Positions 45,260 to 58,039 of a stretch of 64,000 bases of DNA are shown piece after piece; the stretch's first letter is position 1, and each line of letters starts with the position of its first letter. The position numbers and the translations under genes are program-made. The notes beneath the pieces were generated by a model that was not told the origin of the DNA, made no database searches, and saw only the letters and a program-made list of their open reading frames with translations. Origin of the DNA: Gordionus sp. m RMFG-2023 (Eukaryota; Nematomorpha; Gordioida; Chordodea; Parachordodidae); NCBI RefSeq assembly GCF_954871325.1, contig NC_088779.1:18602846-18666845 (forward strand). The letters run 5' to 3'.

Positions 45260-45849
45260 AAATGATACATATTAAAACATATAACGCCCTCTTACGGATA
45301 TATATTTGTTAATTTTTAAAATTGAATAAAATGTATATTTGTTTTAATAAGCTAGAAAAATAAATTTCTTATTAATAATATTAAATAAAAAAAAAATTAT
45401 ATACTATATCATTTAATCAGTATTCTTCATTTATAATAAAAAAATGATTTAAATATATTTTAAAAAAAGTTTAAAAAATTATCATTAAAAAAATATACGT
45501 AATAAATTTATGATTGATTTAAAATTAATTATGATTGATTGCCTTTTAGCAATGCAGTTTAGCAATGCATTAGCAATTCAATGTATAGTGGGGAAATTTT
45601 TTCCGGGGAATTATTTTCCAGGGGAATTTTATTCCGGGGATTTTTTTTCCGGAGAATTATTTACCTGGGAATTATTTTCTGGGGAATTTTTTTCCGGGGA
45701 ATTATTTTCCTGTGGATTTTTTTCCGGGGAATTAATTTCCGGGGATTTATTTTCCGGGGATTTTTTTTCCGGGGAATTAATTTCCGGGGATTTATTTTCC
45801 AGGAATTTTTTTCCGGGATTTTTTTTCCGGGGAATTATTTTCCGGGATT
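45260..45849. repeat. Right terminal inverted repeat of MULE; hAT empty-site copy
   Basis: Inverted match of 29233-29823. At 45576-45583 it carries ATTCAATG followed at once by TATAGTGGGG, the uninterrupted form of the site into which the large hAT inserted. Confidence 0.88.
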
Positions 45850-46640
45850 CGTTTGAAGTATATCCTTTTCCTCAGATATTTAAATAAATATGAAACCATT
45901 AATAATAAATTTTAAAAAGTAATTTATATTACTTGTTTATAAATTTAAGCTAAACTAAGTAACTTAAAATCTTGCTAAATTATACAATCAAATCGTTACT
46001 TTAAGATTTAAATATTTTTTTATGTCACTAGGTACGGTGCTCTCCTCTGTAACAACTTCATCCTCCCATCTGTTGTGATTTAATTTTGACTAGATATCTA
46101 TTTCAAACATTGCAAATACAGCTTAATTGAATTCTCTTTGCTTTTGGGGAAATGGGTTAATTAAGATTTTCATTCATGTCGATGTTATATTCTTGCATAC
46201 AAATCAAATCCATCATATTTTTGATATATTTATTTAATTCATTAATTTTTTCCAGCGACAACATCCTCAATTGTCTGAACTTTGGTATTAAAAATGTTAA
46301 AATTTCATGGAATGCATTTTTTTTAAAATATTTACTTAAATAATTTTAAAGAAAAATTTTAATTTGCCCGTTCATTGTTTAAAAGTTTTAAGCTATCCGC
46401 CCACTCGTCCTTATTAAATTTTTTAACCCGCCCGACAGCCTATTCATTAAAAAATTTAGACCCCCTCTCCCATTTAAATTTAGGCGAGGGAGGTAAAATA
46501 TTGTCTGTTTATATTTTAATTACTAAATAATCAAAATCAGTCAAAATGCTTTAATTTCTTTTTAAAAATTAATATTTAATAAATAAAGAATATCGATCAA
46601 AAATTTACCGATTCAACTACTTATCTGTACATGGGCAGTG
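45850..46640 (-). pseudogene. Decayed hAT, 5' part (split by MULE insertion)
   Basis: The minus strand at about 46320-46190 keeps an ILTFLIPKFRQLRMLSLEKI segment, the usual FLDPRFK.L.FL landmark of hAT transposases. About 46080-46000 keeps EDEVVTEESTVPSDIKKYL, the linker before the dimerisation domain. The next expected piece is found at 29060-29224. Subterminal CCGCCC and CCCGCCCG motifs (46376-46500) match those of the left end. Many stops; dead. Confidence 0.6.
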
Positions 46641-47348
46641 CTGTAGTTCTAAAATTTTGGCGGGGGCATGCTAATACTCTAAAAATAATTGTAGGGGGCC
46701 CGCTAAGGGCAAAATATAGAGGCGAATTTTTGTTTTGCCAAGAATTTGAGGCATAAATTTTTTTGAAAATTAAAAATGTAAAATAAAACTACAATATTCG
46801 CTATAAGGAATCTTTTTAAATATTTCTAATAATATTAACTGCACGATCCCTTGATTATTTATCGTATTATTCAGAGAAGAGTGACTTGTCAGCCACTTAT
46901 TAATATATGGAGATATTCTACTTACTTAGAGGAGACCCGTTAACCTTTATCATCAAAAACTTGAAATATGTTTTATCATAAGACTTTCAGGAAAATTCGT
47001 CATAATAACATTTATAAGGTAAAAGCCAGGCTCACATTCAGCTACGAAATTGTATTAATACAATTTTGAATTATTACTTTAAATTATTATCATCATTAAT
47101 ATATTCCCTAATCACATTAATTGCGAGATACACATCAATCGGAGAACAAAGTGGTTTAATTTGCTGTTGAGGGTCTGCCGGCCACATATTTTTTTATAAA
47201 TATTCGTATCAGATAAGTTAGAATATACTCCATAATTTAATATAGTAATTTTAATTAGTAGAGTCGAGTTTTTCCTACCACGACTAGAAGTTTTAGTTTA
47301 ACCCGACCAAAACTCGAGCATCGATTAATTTGTTAACTACTAATTTAG
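46641..47348. other. No supported gene
   Basis: AT-rich repeat debris. A GGGGGCATGCTAA block at 46665 recurs near 56735 (GGGGCATGCTAAG). Confidence 0.45.
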
Positions 47349-50084
47349 TAGACCTATACCTACAAAAATATGTATCGAATAATGGAATTATTCGTACTCG
47401 TTTAAATCGAATTATTCATTATTCGTATTAAAATGATTATTCGATTCGAAAATTTTATTTAACCATAAATTAAAAAAGATCGAATATTAAATTTATTTTG
47501 TAAAATTTAAATAAGGATAAAAGACAAACAAATTTTATTAGTAAGATAAAATAGAAGCATACATATATAATATATTCATAATATAGAAAAATCAATATAA
47601 TATTCATTTCATGTAGAAAACAAATCTGACAACAACCAATTTTTTAAAAACAAAGTTTTCCGGATTGTATTTTAGCGACATTCTATATTTGGTAACCTAT
47701 GCGTTCAAAAGAAAAAAGTCGCTCACATGGGTTTGAAGATCCTTGTATTGATAATATATTTCTCACCATTTTAGATAAACGGAATCTTCGTGTAGTTTCC
47801 ACCATTCTAGTGCGTTATTATTCGACATGAATCTCGCTTCTTTAAAATATATTTTAACTTCAGAAATTGGCAAGACTTCTGTTTAAAAATTACATCCATA
47901 TTTGATTTAATGGTTGAATTATTGACACATCATATTTTATCATCGAACTTTATTTTAAAATTATTTATATAGTTGTAACTTTGATATTATAGAGGTAGAC
48001 ATTTTTCCAATTTAAGTCTGGGATCTAATATAGCAGATATAATAGTTTCCAAATTTGTTAAATTATAATAAGATCAATGACATATAGTCATTGAATAAGA
48101 TACTATATTTTGTTGAGCATTAATTGCGTGTATGAGTGTATTATCAAAGAGACTTAAGTGCTCAATTAATGAAATATAAAATGGGATGACCAGATTAAGG
48201 GTATGATAGTTTTCCCCTGATATAGGAACAGTAAAATCATAAAAAGTTTTCAAGTTTGTATGTATTCTTTCTAATTTAACCCATTCATCCTATATTAACA
48301 AATAAAAGTTAGCATTTAAATATAGATAAATACTTCATTTAGTTGTTTCTCTTCAATAATAGATATATCATAACTATTAGTAACAACATGATCAATGGAT
48401 TTTCTCATTATTATTGCTCTTTCTATCATAGAATATGAGTTATTCCATCTGATAGGTGTATCTAATTTTAAATATTTAATAGATGGATTTTGAAAATCAC
48501 AAAATTCTTTCATCATAGTAATTTTCTTAAAATGAATTTCGGATGCTTATTATATTGCATCTTAATTTCATTAATATGCTCATCTATTTGTTTTATTATT
48601 TCTTGAACAAGATTTAAAAAAGTGCAAAACAACTAATATGTGCAATTTTTGATCGAGATTTTTAATTTTAAGGATATTTATAAAGTAGTGTTTGATGTGG
48701 CATTGTCACATGTAATAGCTGTTGACCTTATATCTTTGTTATATTATTAATGATTTTATAAAATGTTTTATATATGTTTTCCCCGAATAGGAATTTGTAA
48801 ATGGAACAATGTCTAATAATATAGATTTTACTACCCATTCATCATTAATATCATCAATGTAATGGCAGGTTAACTAAGAATGGGACATTTGTTGAACTTG
48901 ACCAAATATCTGTAGTAAAATTTATTTGAGTATTTGAATAGTTTATTATCAATTTAATTTTTTTATATTCATAAAGATTCATTTATGTATTGTTTTATTG
49001 TAGGAATTGAACATATTTTAATGCTAGGGTTTAATGCTTTAACAAAACATTTAAATTCATTTGTTGCAAGGATTTGATATTAGGTTTGATCCAAAATTTT
49101 AATAAATAATGTTTTAATTGTTGTACATATGATTATTTTTTAAATCATTTAAAATATGATTCAATAAATTTTATTATAGGTTTTTTGATGGAATCGTTTG
49201 TTATAATTAAAGCTGAAGTAGTTTTTTACACTTAATTTCAACCCGACAAATACATCTAGCAGTTTCTGTTGATGCATGGTAAATATAATGTTTCCATATA
49301 TCTGCATTTTTCCTTCCTCCTTGACTGTATAGAATTTGATGTGGATGAACATTGCTTTGTTCTCCAATGATTTCTGATTCAGAAATATCTATTATACCAA
49401 TGGGTTGAATGTCTATTTAATAAATTAAATATTATAAAATTTATAGCATGGCCAAAAGGGCAATAGGTTAGTCAGCAAAATATATTACAAAATCATCAGA
49501 TCCTATATTTATCATATGTATAATAGAATAAATTAAGCTTAATTGTTGTTAATAAATAATATTATAAAATATTATTTAACTATACTTCAGAGTTTATACA
49601 GAGTTACTTATAAAATATCTTTTACAAACTGCTCATAGAATTTATAAATTATCCCCAAATGTAAATGAGATGATGGCTTTTAAAAAATTTATCAAATATT
49701 TTAGTGAATTTTGATATAAATAAAAATTAAATTTAATCATCAAACGAAGGATAAATATCTGGTTCGCCCGTCATTCTTGACGGGATAGCATTGCATATAA
49801 AAATAAATACTTTCTTCGTCCATCATAAAACAATTTTCGGAAGGAAATTTTGTATTAAGTTATTCGAATAAAAACAGCCGTAAACAACAATTTTAGAAAT
49901 ATAAAATGTTTATTCATTATTCCATTAGGAAATTTTATTAAATAGGAATAATTTCAAATAATTCCTACTAATAATATATGATTATTTTCCAATATTTATT
50001 TATATTATAAATTATTTTAGTCGAATAATCTCGAATAATAGGTAAAAAAGACGAATAACAAATAATTCGTTTAGAATAGGGTTC
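47349..50084 (-). pseudogene. Decayed hAT transposon
   Basis: Minus-strand relics in the order expected of a hAT transposase: a BED zinc-finger piece WKHYIYHASTETARCICR (about 49295-49240), DTPIRWNNSYSMIERAIIMR (about 48460-48400) and the dimerisation piece NALEWWKLHEDSVYLK ... NPCERLFSFERIG (about 47820-47700). Numerous stops and frame changes separate them. The left end TAGACCTATACC and the right end GAATAGGGTTC are worn; CGAATAAT motifs cluster near both and match the MITE at 28363-28539. The borders are approximate. Confidence 0.65.
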
Positions 50085-50734
50085 CCAAAGAATCCAATAA
50101 AATTATTTGATTGATATAAAAATTATGATATATATTTTTTAAATAAATTATAATATAATATTTACCAAGTTGCCACCATCCAACGTAAAATAAAATATGT
50201 CTGGTTTGTTTTTGTAATGAAATAAACTCGGACATATTATTAAATGAATTTAATTCACATTTATTAGTGTATTTATATACCGATACCACATTTATATCTA
50301 GATAGTTTGAGAACTTTGATTATAATATAAGGTCTTATAAATAATGTTGAAATCAAGTAATAGATTTAAAAAAAGTTTCTTCTGTTTTATATGCTTATTT
50401 TGTTAAAAATATTACGACATAGGGAAAATATAATCTACCAATTTTATTGTAATTAATATATTACAATCCTCATGCAACCGCTCTTAAATTAAGTTTGTAA
50501 AAAAAAGTAATATTTTTTCATATGAAAATTAAATATTAAATGTGAGTTTCTAGTATTTCAAATTTCGTTAAAATGATTTTTAAACAAGTTTTTTGTTTTT
50601 TTCTCTGTTTTTACCCCTTCTATACATTAAAATATAGTTTTTTGTTTTATAAATGTTTTTTTTGTATATCTAGGTAATGCTAATATAAGAGTATCGATGA
50701 ATATCTGTATTGCAACAGACATTAGCTGTATTGT
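50085..50734. other. No supported gene
   Basis: AT-rich sequence. The minus-strand frame 50071-50289 is not convincing. Confidence 0.45.
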
Positions 50735-50742
50735 CTAACAAT

Positions 50743-50971
50743 TATAGTTGGGTAATTTGTATATTTTTAGCCGTTTAAGCCAAATTTTAACCGGCTAACC
50801 CGAGTTGCTAGCCAAAAATTATCATTTTGATCTCGGGTTTTTAAAAAAAAATATATTAGCTCAAATTTGAGAGAAACTATTATGAATTAAAACACCTTAA
50901 TGTTAACGGATTTTCTCCGGCATGCACCTGTAAATTGAGTCCAATTAGCCGACAGCGAATACCCAACTATG
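50743..50971. mobile_element. hAT-type MITE, (T/C)ATAGTTGGGTA family
   Basis: A 229-bp element from TATAGTTGGGTAATTTG to GAATACCCAACTATG. Both flanks are CTAACAAT (50735-50742 and 50972-50979), a perfect 8-bp target duplication. The interior has AAGCCAAATTTTAACCGGCT and CTCGGGTTTTTAAAAA. Confidence 0.9.
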
Positions 50972-50979
50972 CTAACAAT

Positions 50980-51977
50980 AGCTCTATTATAGATTTTTCC
51001 TTATCTTAGGTACAATTGGTAAAACTCTCAGGTGCTGTCTTTTAGTCTTCATTATTACAGAATTTCTTTTATTAAAAAAGGACATATATTAAATTTTTTT
51101 TAAATATAATTTTTTTGATTATGATGTGATAGAAATAATTATCTTGATTGATTAAAAAATAGGACCCTAAATAATTAGAATGGCTAAAAGCCCCTTCCCC
51201 ATATTAAAGTACGAAATTAACAGCGATATATTGATGGGAAAATATATAGAGAAAAGGATAATCTTTTAATAAGGTGAGTAAATATATTTTATAAAACATT
51301 GTTTATATTATTAATTAAAACTATCTTGAGCTAGAAAAATAACGATTCCAATATATTTGCTTAATGCTGGACAATTTTACTTAAAGCATAAACTTAGTAA
51401 CTTTATCCTCCCCACCTTCTTAGCTAATTGGAAAAATACTTATGGCTCTCACATGTTTTGAAAAAACCTAAAGGTTTATAAATTTTCGCAAATTAATAAA
51501 ATTATGAAACATGTCCGAAATTTTCCATTATTTTATAACAAAAAACTAAAAACGGTAAAAAACGTGAATATAGGAAAAATAACAATGCCACTAAATACCT
51601 ATTATTTTTTTTAGAAATTTTTTTGTAAATGACAAAAAATAATGTACACACTATTTGATTTTACATTAAAAATAGCTTATGTTAATTTTTTCTTCAAAAT
51701 TTATTTATATTTTTAGATTTTCGACCCTAATATAAATAACTCGAGGATGTTATAAATGTTTTTTTTATTGAAATTTATTATAAAGACATTATTTTCATTC
51801 TCTCAAAATTTATTTCCAATAAGATGTGTATTTATATAATATTGTAAAAGGACAGAAATTATGAGATATACATCAAAATTATATTATATGTACATAAATA
51901 TATTTTAATTTTTGCAATTCATCATTTTGAAAATTAATGCTCTACAAACAAGTATAAAATTATATCCATTATATATT
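50980..51977. other. No supported gene; 3' flank of ZP gene
   Basis: AT-rich sequence without a supported gene or repeat end. Confidence 0.5.
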
Positions 51978-51983
51978 TTTTAT
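51978..51983 (-). promoter_or_regulatory. Polyadenylation signal AATAAA
   Basis: AATAAA on the minus strand, about 33 bp downstream of the ZP gene stop codon. Confidence 0.55.
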
Positions 51984-52015
51984 TAATAAAAATTATATTA
52001 AAAATTTATTTTAAT

Positions 52016-55000
52016 CTATTTAATATGAATATTTTTTAATGATGTAAAGTAAATACATGCAAAGATAGTTGCGAAAATAAAAGAAGTTATAAGGCCCGCT
52101 CCAGTTATAATACCTACAATAGGAAAACAAACCTTGTTTTGTATTGGAATACTGTTAACATATATGGCACCTTAAATACATCAATTATAATGAATAAATA
52201 AATTTAAATTACCATCGGTGAGAAGATTATTGTTAAAGGTATTTTTTTCCTCTATGTTTCGAATTTTAACTTTGATAGCCCTAAACAAATTTACATCGGT
52301 ACTCTTGTTGAATTTAGGAATCAAGCCTTTCGGTAAAATCACATTTGTTGAATCATACTTAAAGTTGGTTGTAATGTTGCCAAGATGCTCATTTAAAACG
52401 TTTTTGAATTTTTTATTGCGAGATACTTGTCTTTTTCTTCTCTGTTGATTATAGAACTCATCTAATTCATTTGTGTCAGCATCGTTAGTTGCAGAACATT
52501 TTGGCTTAAAAAATTATTTACATAAATATTTATCAAAAGAATGATATATAAAAAATTTTTTAAAAAAAACTTTATAACAATCATAGAAGCAAATTTTAGC
52601 ATGGCATTCAAAATAGACTTGAGACTGATCTGGAAATTTAAATATTTTAAAAGAGGATATGCTAAGGGTATCTTTTGTCATTTCATCATCCTTTTCGCAT
52701 TGAGCTCTTTCAACATTTTGAGGAAGTATCAAATTTTTTTCCATAGGGCATCTTAGATTATATTACATAAAAATATAAAATAGTAAATTTTTACCCATTT
52801 TCATCTATCAACTGAACTTTATCTTGATTGTAACCATCGTGAGCATAACAATTAAAAACATAGAGATCATATGAACCTTTATATTATAATTTATAATAGA
52901 TTCAAACATTACAAAAATTATCAAATATACTTTTAAAAATTCATATATACTAAAATTAAATAAATAAAAACATTACATACATGAAAGGTCATGCAATAAA
53001 ACCACCAAACTTCCTACATTTCCCAATTCCAAAATTTCACTTCCCCTTTGATAAGGATCACTTCCTTGGACAATTTTCATCCAAACCTCCGGTAATGTCA
53101 TTTCAAAAGGTTCAGTATCTTCAGTGTGAAACATTCTTAATTATATAAAATAGACTCAAAAGTCAGAATGATAAATAAATGACATTTCATTACGGGACTC
53201 TAAGGTAACTTTCGATTTTTTTTGTTCCCTCCATTCCCACGTGACAGCTTATCTTGAAAGCTTTATCTAAGCCGTCTAATATGGCCCATTTGGCTTCATT
53301 TAAAATTATTATAGTGTTAAAATAAAAGATATCCCCAGTATTATGATCATCTCTATCATTATCATGAGGTGAATAATCAGGTGAAGCATCCTGTTTTTTA
53401 TCTTTTGCATCCCCCTTGAACTATTTTATAAAATATAATTTTAATTGCTTTGAAATGATAATTAAAAAAATAAGTAATTAAAGTAAAATTAATTTTATAA
53501 CACATGATTTATTTATAAGGTTTGAAACATTAATACATTTTTTATTAAACATTATCTAAAAAAAATCAAAATACTAAAACAAATTAATATCGAAACTTTA
53601 TTGTATTGCATTTTTTTAAAATTACTGCTCAGCACTATTGATTAATAATGAATTTAAATTTCAAATATACGTGTAAATACTTTTTGGTTTTTGATTTCAG
53701 TTCCACATGCGTCTAATGGAAATTTAAAATACATGTTTTTGGTTCCTGAACCGTAAGATCTGCAATGGGGTCCCTTAAAATATCCCTTAGTATAAACAAT
53801 TCCATGAAATCCCTCATCAAAATCTATCTTGACTTCCATAACATCCTTGAAAAGATCGCATTTTACCTGAATATCTAATAATTTGAATATTATCATTTAT
53901 TAAATTAAGCTTCAAGAATATTTTATCAATAAAGTTAGTTTTTTTAAAAATTATTTTTATTATAAAAAATATTTATTCATAACAGGCTATTAAATCATAT
54001 TACAAATCAAGTGTTGCCTTTTTAAAAAAAAAATAAAATAAAAATAGGTACATACTTTTAATTTTGTTTTTTGAATTTTTAAAAATTTTGGGAGAAAATT
54101 TATTAGCATTTGAATCAAAATTGATGTTTTTGTAAGGAACATATTTTTTCTCTTTATGGTATTTTTGGGAATTAAAAGTGGTCATATCACTCCGATATAC
54201 AGCAGGAGAGTAAAAATCTTCTTCATCCTCGTATAAATTATCACTCTCTGTGTTCAAATCTTGATTCTCTGATTTTTTATCCTTTAATGTGTCGCCTTCT
54301 GATATGAATGGTTCGTAATCTTTTGAAATACTCTCTTTGTTATTGTACTCATTGACATTGGGGAAAAATTTGATGCTATGCACGGAAGAGGAGGAAGATT
54401 CGAAATCTTTATTTTTTTTAAACAATTCACTCGAGAGGGGATCTTTATTCTTTAGAGGAATGGTTTTTTTATATTTTAAATTGTCATCGTAAATATTATG
54501 TTCAGGTTTTGAATGGTTATAAATGTTTACATTTGTGATCAATTCAACATTTTTTCCTAATAAATTTGCCAGGGGTTCTAAATATTGTCCATCTACTGAC
54601 CCATAAATGTGAGTATTATCATCGTTAAGTTTCATATTTGATTGAATTTGATTTTTCTTTAAAGTTTTAGATGTCGTACTGTCAGCCATCACTTCCTCTT
54701 CTTTATCAAAATCATCAATATTCCATCTATTCTTTGATGTTATGAAGCGTTGGGTAGATTTTCCTTTTGAGTTACTTCTATATGTCTTCAAATTCTTATT
54801 AAGCTTTTTATTACCATGGTGATTTCTATGCTGTTTTCTTTTTCTGTTAGTATATTTTTTACCGGGTCCTATATTAGGATCATGACTATCATATCCAAAA
54901 TAGGCATGAGGCTTTTGGGAAGGCAAAGTAGGCAAAGGCTGAGGGTAATATGCCGGAAATAAGGAAGCAGATGGTAATGGAGGAGGGTCGTTTGGAGGCT

Positions 55001-55672
55001 TTATAAAATTAGGATACAGCTTATTTATATTATCGGTGGGTGGACCAATTTGCTTTATAGAATAGGCATAGCCCCTTTCATAAGCATATGGAACAAATTG
55101 TTGAATTTGATTCATATCAAGTGTTTGTGACATATTATCAGGGAGATAGATGAGGTTATCACTTGTAGCATTATTTTTTTCTAAGATCATCTTGTAATCA
55201 ATGTTTTCTTTGTTTAATTTTGAGATGTTATAATTGGGTACAAAGATAAATTTAGGATCATTTACTTCATCGTTACCATTTTTGTTATTATTGTTTATCA
55301 TCGAATATAAATTATCATTTATAATATGAGGATTTTTAAATGTGATTTCTTCATTGATATTATGAAAATGATTTTCATTAGTGGTTAAATATCTTCTTAG
55401 ATTACGTTTTACCAACTTCTTTTGACTTTTAAAATTATCGTACTTTGGACGTTGTGAATTATCAGGATCATCGACAAATAAGTTTGATTTTCTTTTCGAT
55501 TCAAGTAAATATAAGTTTTTATTTTCATCTGATTTTATTTCAAATGCTAAGCAGCAGGCTCGATTAAATATACCTTGCATTATCTATAGAAAAGTTTAGT
55601 AAAATTTGTCATAAAATTATTGTTCAGATAATATTTTACCAGGTCCAATCCCAAAAATAGCAATATTATCAT
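52016..55672 (-). CDS. ZP-domain membrane protein, 9 coding exons, complete
   Basis: Coding exons on the minus strand, 5' to 3': 55640-55672, 54056-55583, 53681-53874, 53194-53420, 52981-53135, 52795-52876, 52571-52751, 52213-52504, 52016-52170. They join in phase to 2847 nt, 948 residues plus TAG. Residues 1-20 form a signal peptide (MIILLFLGLDL...). Residues 30-520 are a long Asn/Ser/Lys-rich, probably disordered ectodomain with a basic KKYTNRKRKQHRNHHGNKK patch. The ZP-N half has the four expected cysteines (526, 558, 577, 644) and the FHGIVYTKGYF motif. The ZP-C half has NCYAHDG (721-727), QLIDENGCP and FKFPDQSQVYFEC. A dibasic RRKRQ (822-826) is the consensus furin site. A membrane segment (about 913-939) and a nine-residue tail end the protein. 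Such proteins polymerise in apical extracellular matrix or cuticle. Start choice: the first ATG giving a hydrophobic leader in phase. Confidence 0.9.
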
Positions 55673-56489
55673 GATTTGAATGATGGATAATTTTTAATCG
55701 AAAAAGTAAAATTATACAAAAAATTTCATTAAATTTGCCTTGCGAAAACTAACCATAATTTGGAATCATTGTAGAAAATATAAAATATATATGAATATCT
55801 TGTTTCAAATTATAAAGACATCATTTTTCTTTCTCTTAAAATTATATAATTAGTTTTTAAAAGTAAAAGTTTATTTTTATTTTCAAATCCTGGCCTTATT
55901 TTAAACAAAGGGAAATTATTGTAAAAAAAGAGTGAATTTAAAAAATCAATGCTCTCTTCTAAACTTTCAACTTTTTTTTCCCCTTCGTTAAGGTAAACAA
56001 TTATAAAGTTTCGTTTTCATAAAATTTAGATCAGTAGAACAAATTTCTTCCGAAAAAAAATCTAACCCATGATCTAAAATGGAAAAGTCTAAAATTAAAG
56101 AAAAAAGATATGTTTAATTTATAAAGTTTTTATTAAAACAAAATTATATTAAAATAGTAAAATATCTCATTGATTCTTTTTATTTTTATATTTCAATGGC
56201 AAACGAATATTAATGTTATTTATTCATTAGAGACCTTTTCATTGTTATATATAACTCTTTTTAAAGTAACGAATCAGAAATTGTTTGTTAAAAAATATTG
56301 TTTTTAAATACAAAAGATCACCTAATTAATAATTATATTATTTAATTTGCGATTCTGGGTTTATTATTGTGATATAAATATAAAGAAATAAATATTCTTG
56401 AAGGATATTTTTAGCCGACTTTAATATAAAATTGAGGACAGATTACAACTACCTTATGCATTTATGATTAAATGAGTCTGTATCAAATA
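55673..56489. other. 5' flank of ZP gene
   Basis: AT-rich; no promoter motif assignable. No other gene seen. Confidence 0.4.
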
Positions 56490-56745
56490 CAATTTTAATA
56501 AAAATATTTATTATTGCAAAGCAGTAACTAATAATGGAAAGGCTATTCATTATAAAATAGCAAGGGTAATCAAGCTGTGTTAGCGAAAATGAATTTTACG
56601 GCCTTTTATAAAACCCAATGTGCCTAAACTCTAATAAAGATATTATAGACTAATAATAATATTTATTATGGCAAATTGGTAATTATTATTAATGGAAAAG
56701 GTTAAGGCTTATTAATAAAATAGAAAGGGTAATCAGGGGCATGCT
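56490..56745. repeat. Diverged tandem duplication, ~125 bp
   Basis: Two blocks of the form AATATTTATTAT...TAATGGAAA.GCTATT...AAATAG.AAGGGTAATCA, about 56505-56570 and 56660-56735. Confidence 0.55.
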
Positions 56746-57039
56746 AAGACTTTTGATGGTGGGAGGAAAAGTGAATTCGGCGGCCCCAAGATCTTAAAAA
56801 GAAAATGCAAATCATAAACAAAAAAATTAAAATAGTAAAAAAAGGAAAATCAGAATTAGGGGAAAAGAAATTTAAATAGAGAAAAAAAAGAAATAAATAG
56901 ATGCACAATAATTAGACTGCCTACTCCCACGTTGCACTGGACTGAAGGTAATAAGATAGTAGAAATCTGAAAGTAAATGAGTATAAAATTTAGCAGAAAA
57001 TTTTTTCAAAAGTTATAATAAACCACCAACGCCCTTAAT

Positions 57040-57428
57040 ATCTAGACGGAAGTTAGCCTTTTCAAACCTCCCCCATTAAGCCAAGTTAATAATATTTAGA
57101 TTCCCTCATTAATACTATCAATAATTGTTCTAAAAATATTATAATAAAAATTCTCTCCTGCCACTACCCCTCTCTTCGTCAAAAATGTATACAATATATC
57201 ACTATAAACAACAAAAACAATCATATAAAAGTTAATAATATTTTAAATGACTAAATTCAAAATTTTTAGAAAAAATAAAATTTTTATATAAAAAAAGTGA
57301 AAACCTAAAACGATTATATTTAAAAAAATATAATAGATGATCTTAAAAATCGAAAAATAAAATTCATGGGGGGGGGGGGGTAACCTAATATTGCCCCTCC
57401 ACTCCTAGAAATATCCTGGCTACGCCTA
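57040..57428. repeat. Degraded TIR element ending CCTGGCTACGCC
   Basis: Shares the GTATACAATATATCACT block with the element at 17200, then a G homopolymer (about 57367-57380) and the end ATATCCTGGCTACGCCTATG. The right terminus matches that of the hAT at 21113-22240 (CCTGGCTACGCCACTG), which suggests hAT ancestry. Confidence 0.55.
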
Positions 57429-58000
57429 TGAAGGCTGGAATACGATTCCAACAAAATCAGGTCTTTCAAAATAAAAAAAACGCAAGTAACAGATGATTTA
57501 AGTTTTTAAAATCTGCTAAAATTAATTCTATGGAGCATATTTCTGTATTAAACTACTACGACATACACATTAAAAAATATGATATTTTAAGCTTCTTTTA
57601 CATATATTTCATATAAGAAAACTATGCTAGTAACTAGTTATGTTTTGGGAAAAAAATTTTATATAGCGAATTGCTTTCTAAAATAATTTTTAACAGCACT
57701 AGATAGAACAGTAAATTTGGCAGACCTCGGTTTTCTAACCTTTAATCATAAGCCCTATCCTATTGTTTGAAAACCCCACACTCTAAAAAAACTCTAAATG
57801 TAGGTTTGACTGATAATTATTATTTTTTTTTATCATATTGTCAAAAAATATAACAGAATTATTTTACATAGTGTACTATATTTTACATAATGATTGCTAT
57901 AATTTCATAATGATTACTAAATAATAATAATTTATATTTAATGTTTGATAACATCACAAAAGAAAGCAAAAAGTAAATCTAACGTCACAAAATAAAAAGT
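57429..58000. other. No supported gene
   Basis: AT-rich sequence without recognisable features. Confidence 0.45.
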
Positions 58001-58039
58001 AAACCTATATACAAATAGATAGATATATTATGATATAAA

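Larger units (their letters stand above)
29233..45849 (-). mobile_element. Mutator-like (MULE) element, carrying a nested hAT
   Basis: It is bounded by the direct repeat CGTTTGAAGT (29223-29232 and 45850-45859); MULEs make 9- to 11-bp target duplications. The ends are inverted: left GGTAAGCGGAAAATAATTCC, right reverse-complement AATCCCGGAAAATAATTCC. The inverted repeats continue inwards for about 590 bp. Without the nested 11.4-kb hAT the element is about 5.2 kb. It contains the MULE transposase remnant at 43258-43898 and an extra pair of inverted repeats (41916-42188 and 44872-45143). Additional copies of the 15-bp array and its spacer lie at 29855-30249 and 41649-41915, so the ends have been internally duplicated. 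Confidence 0.8.
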
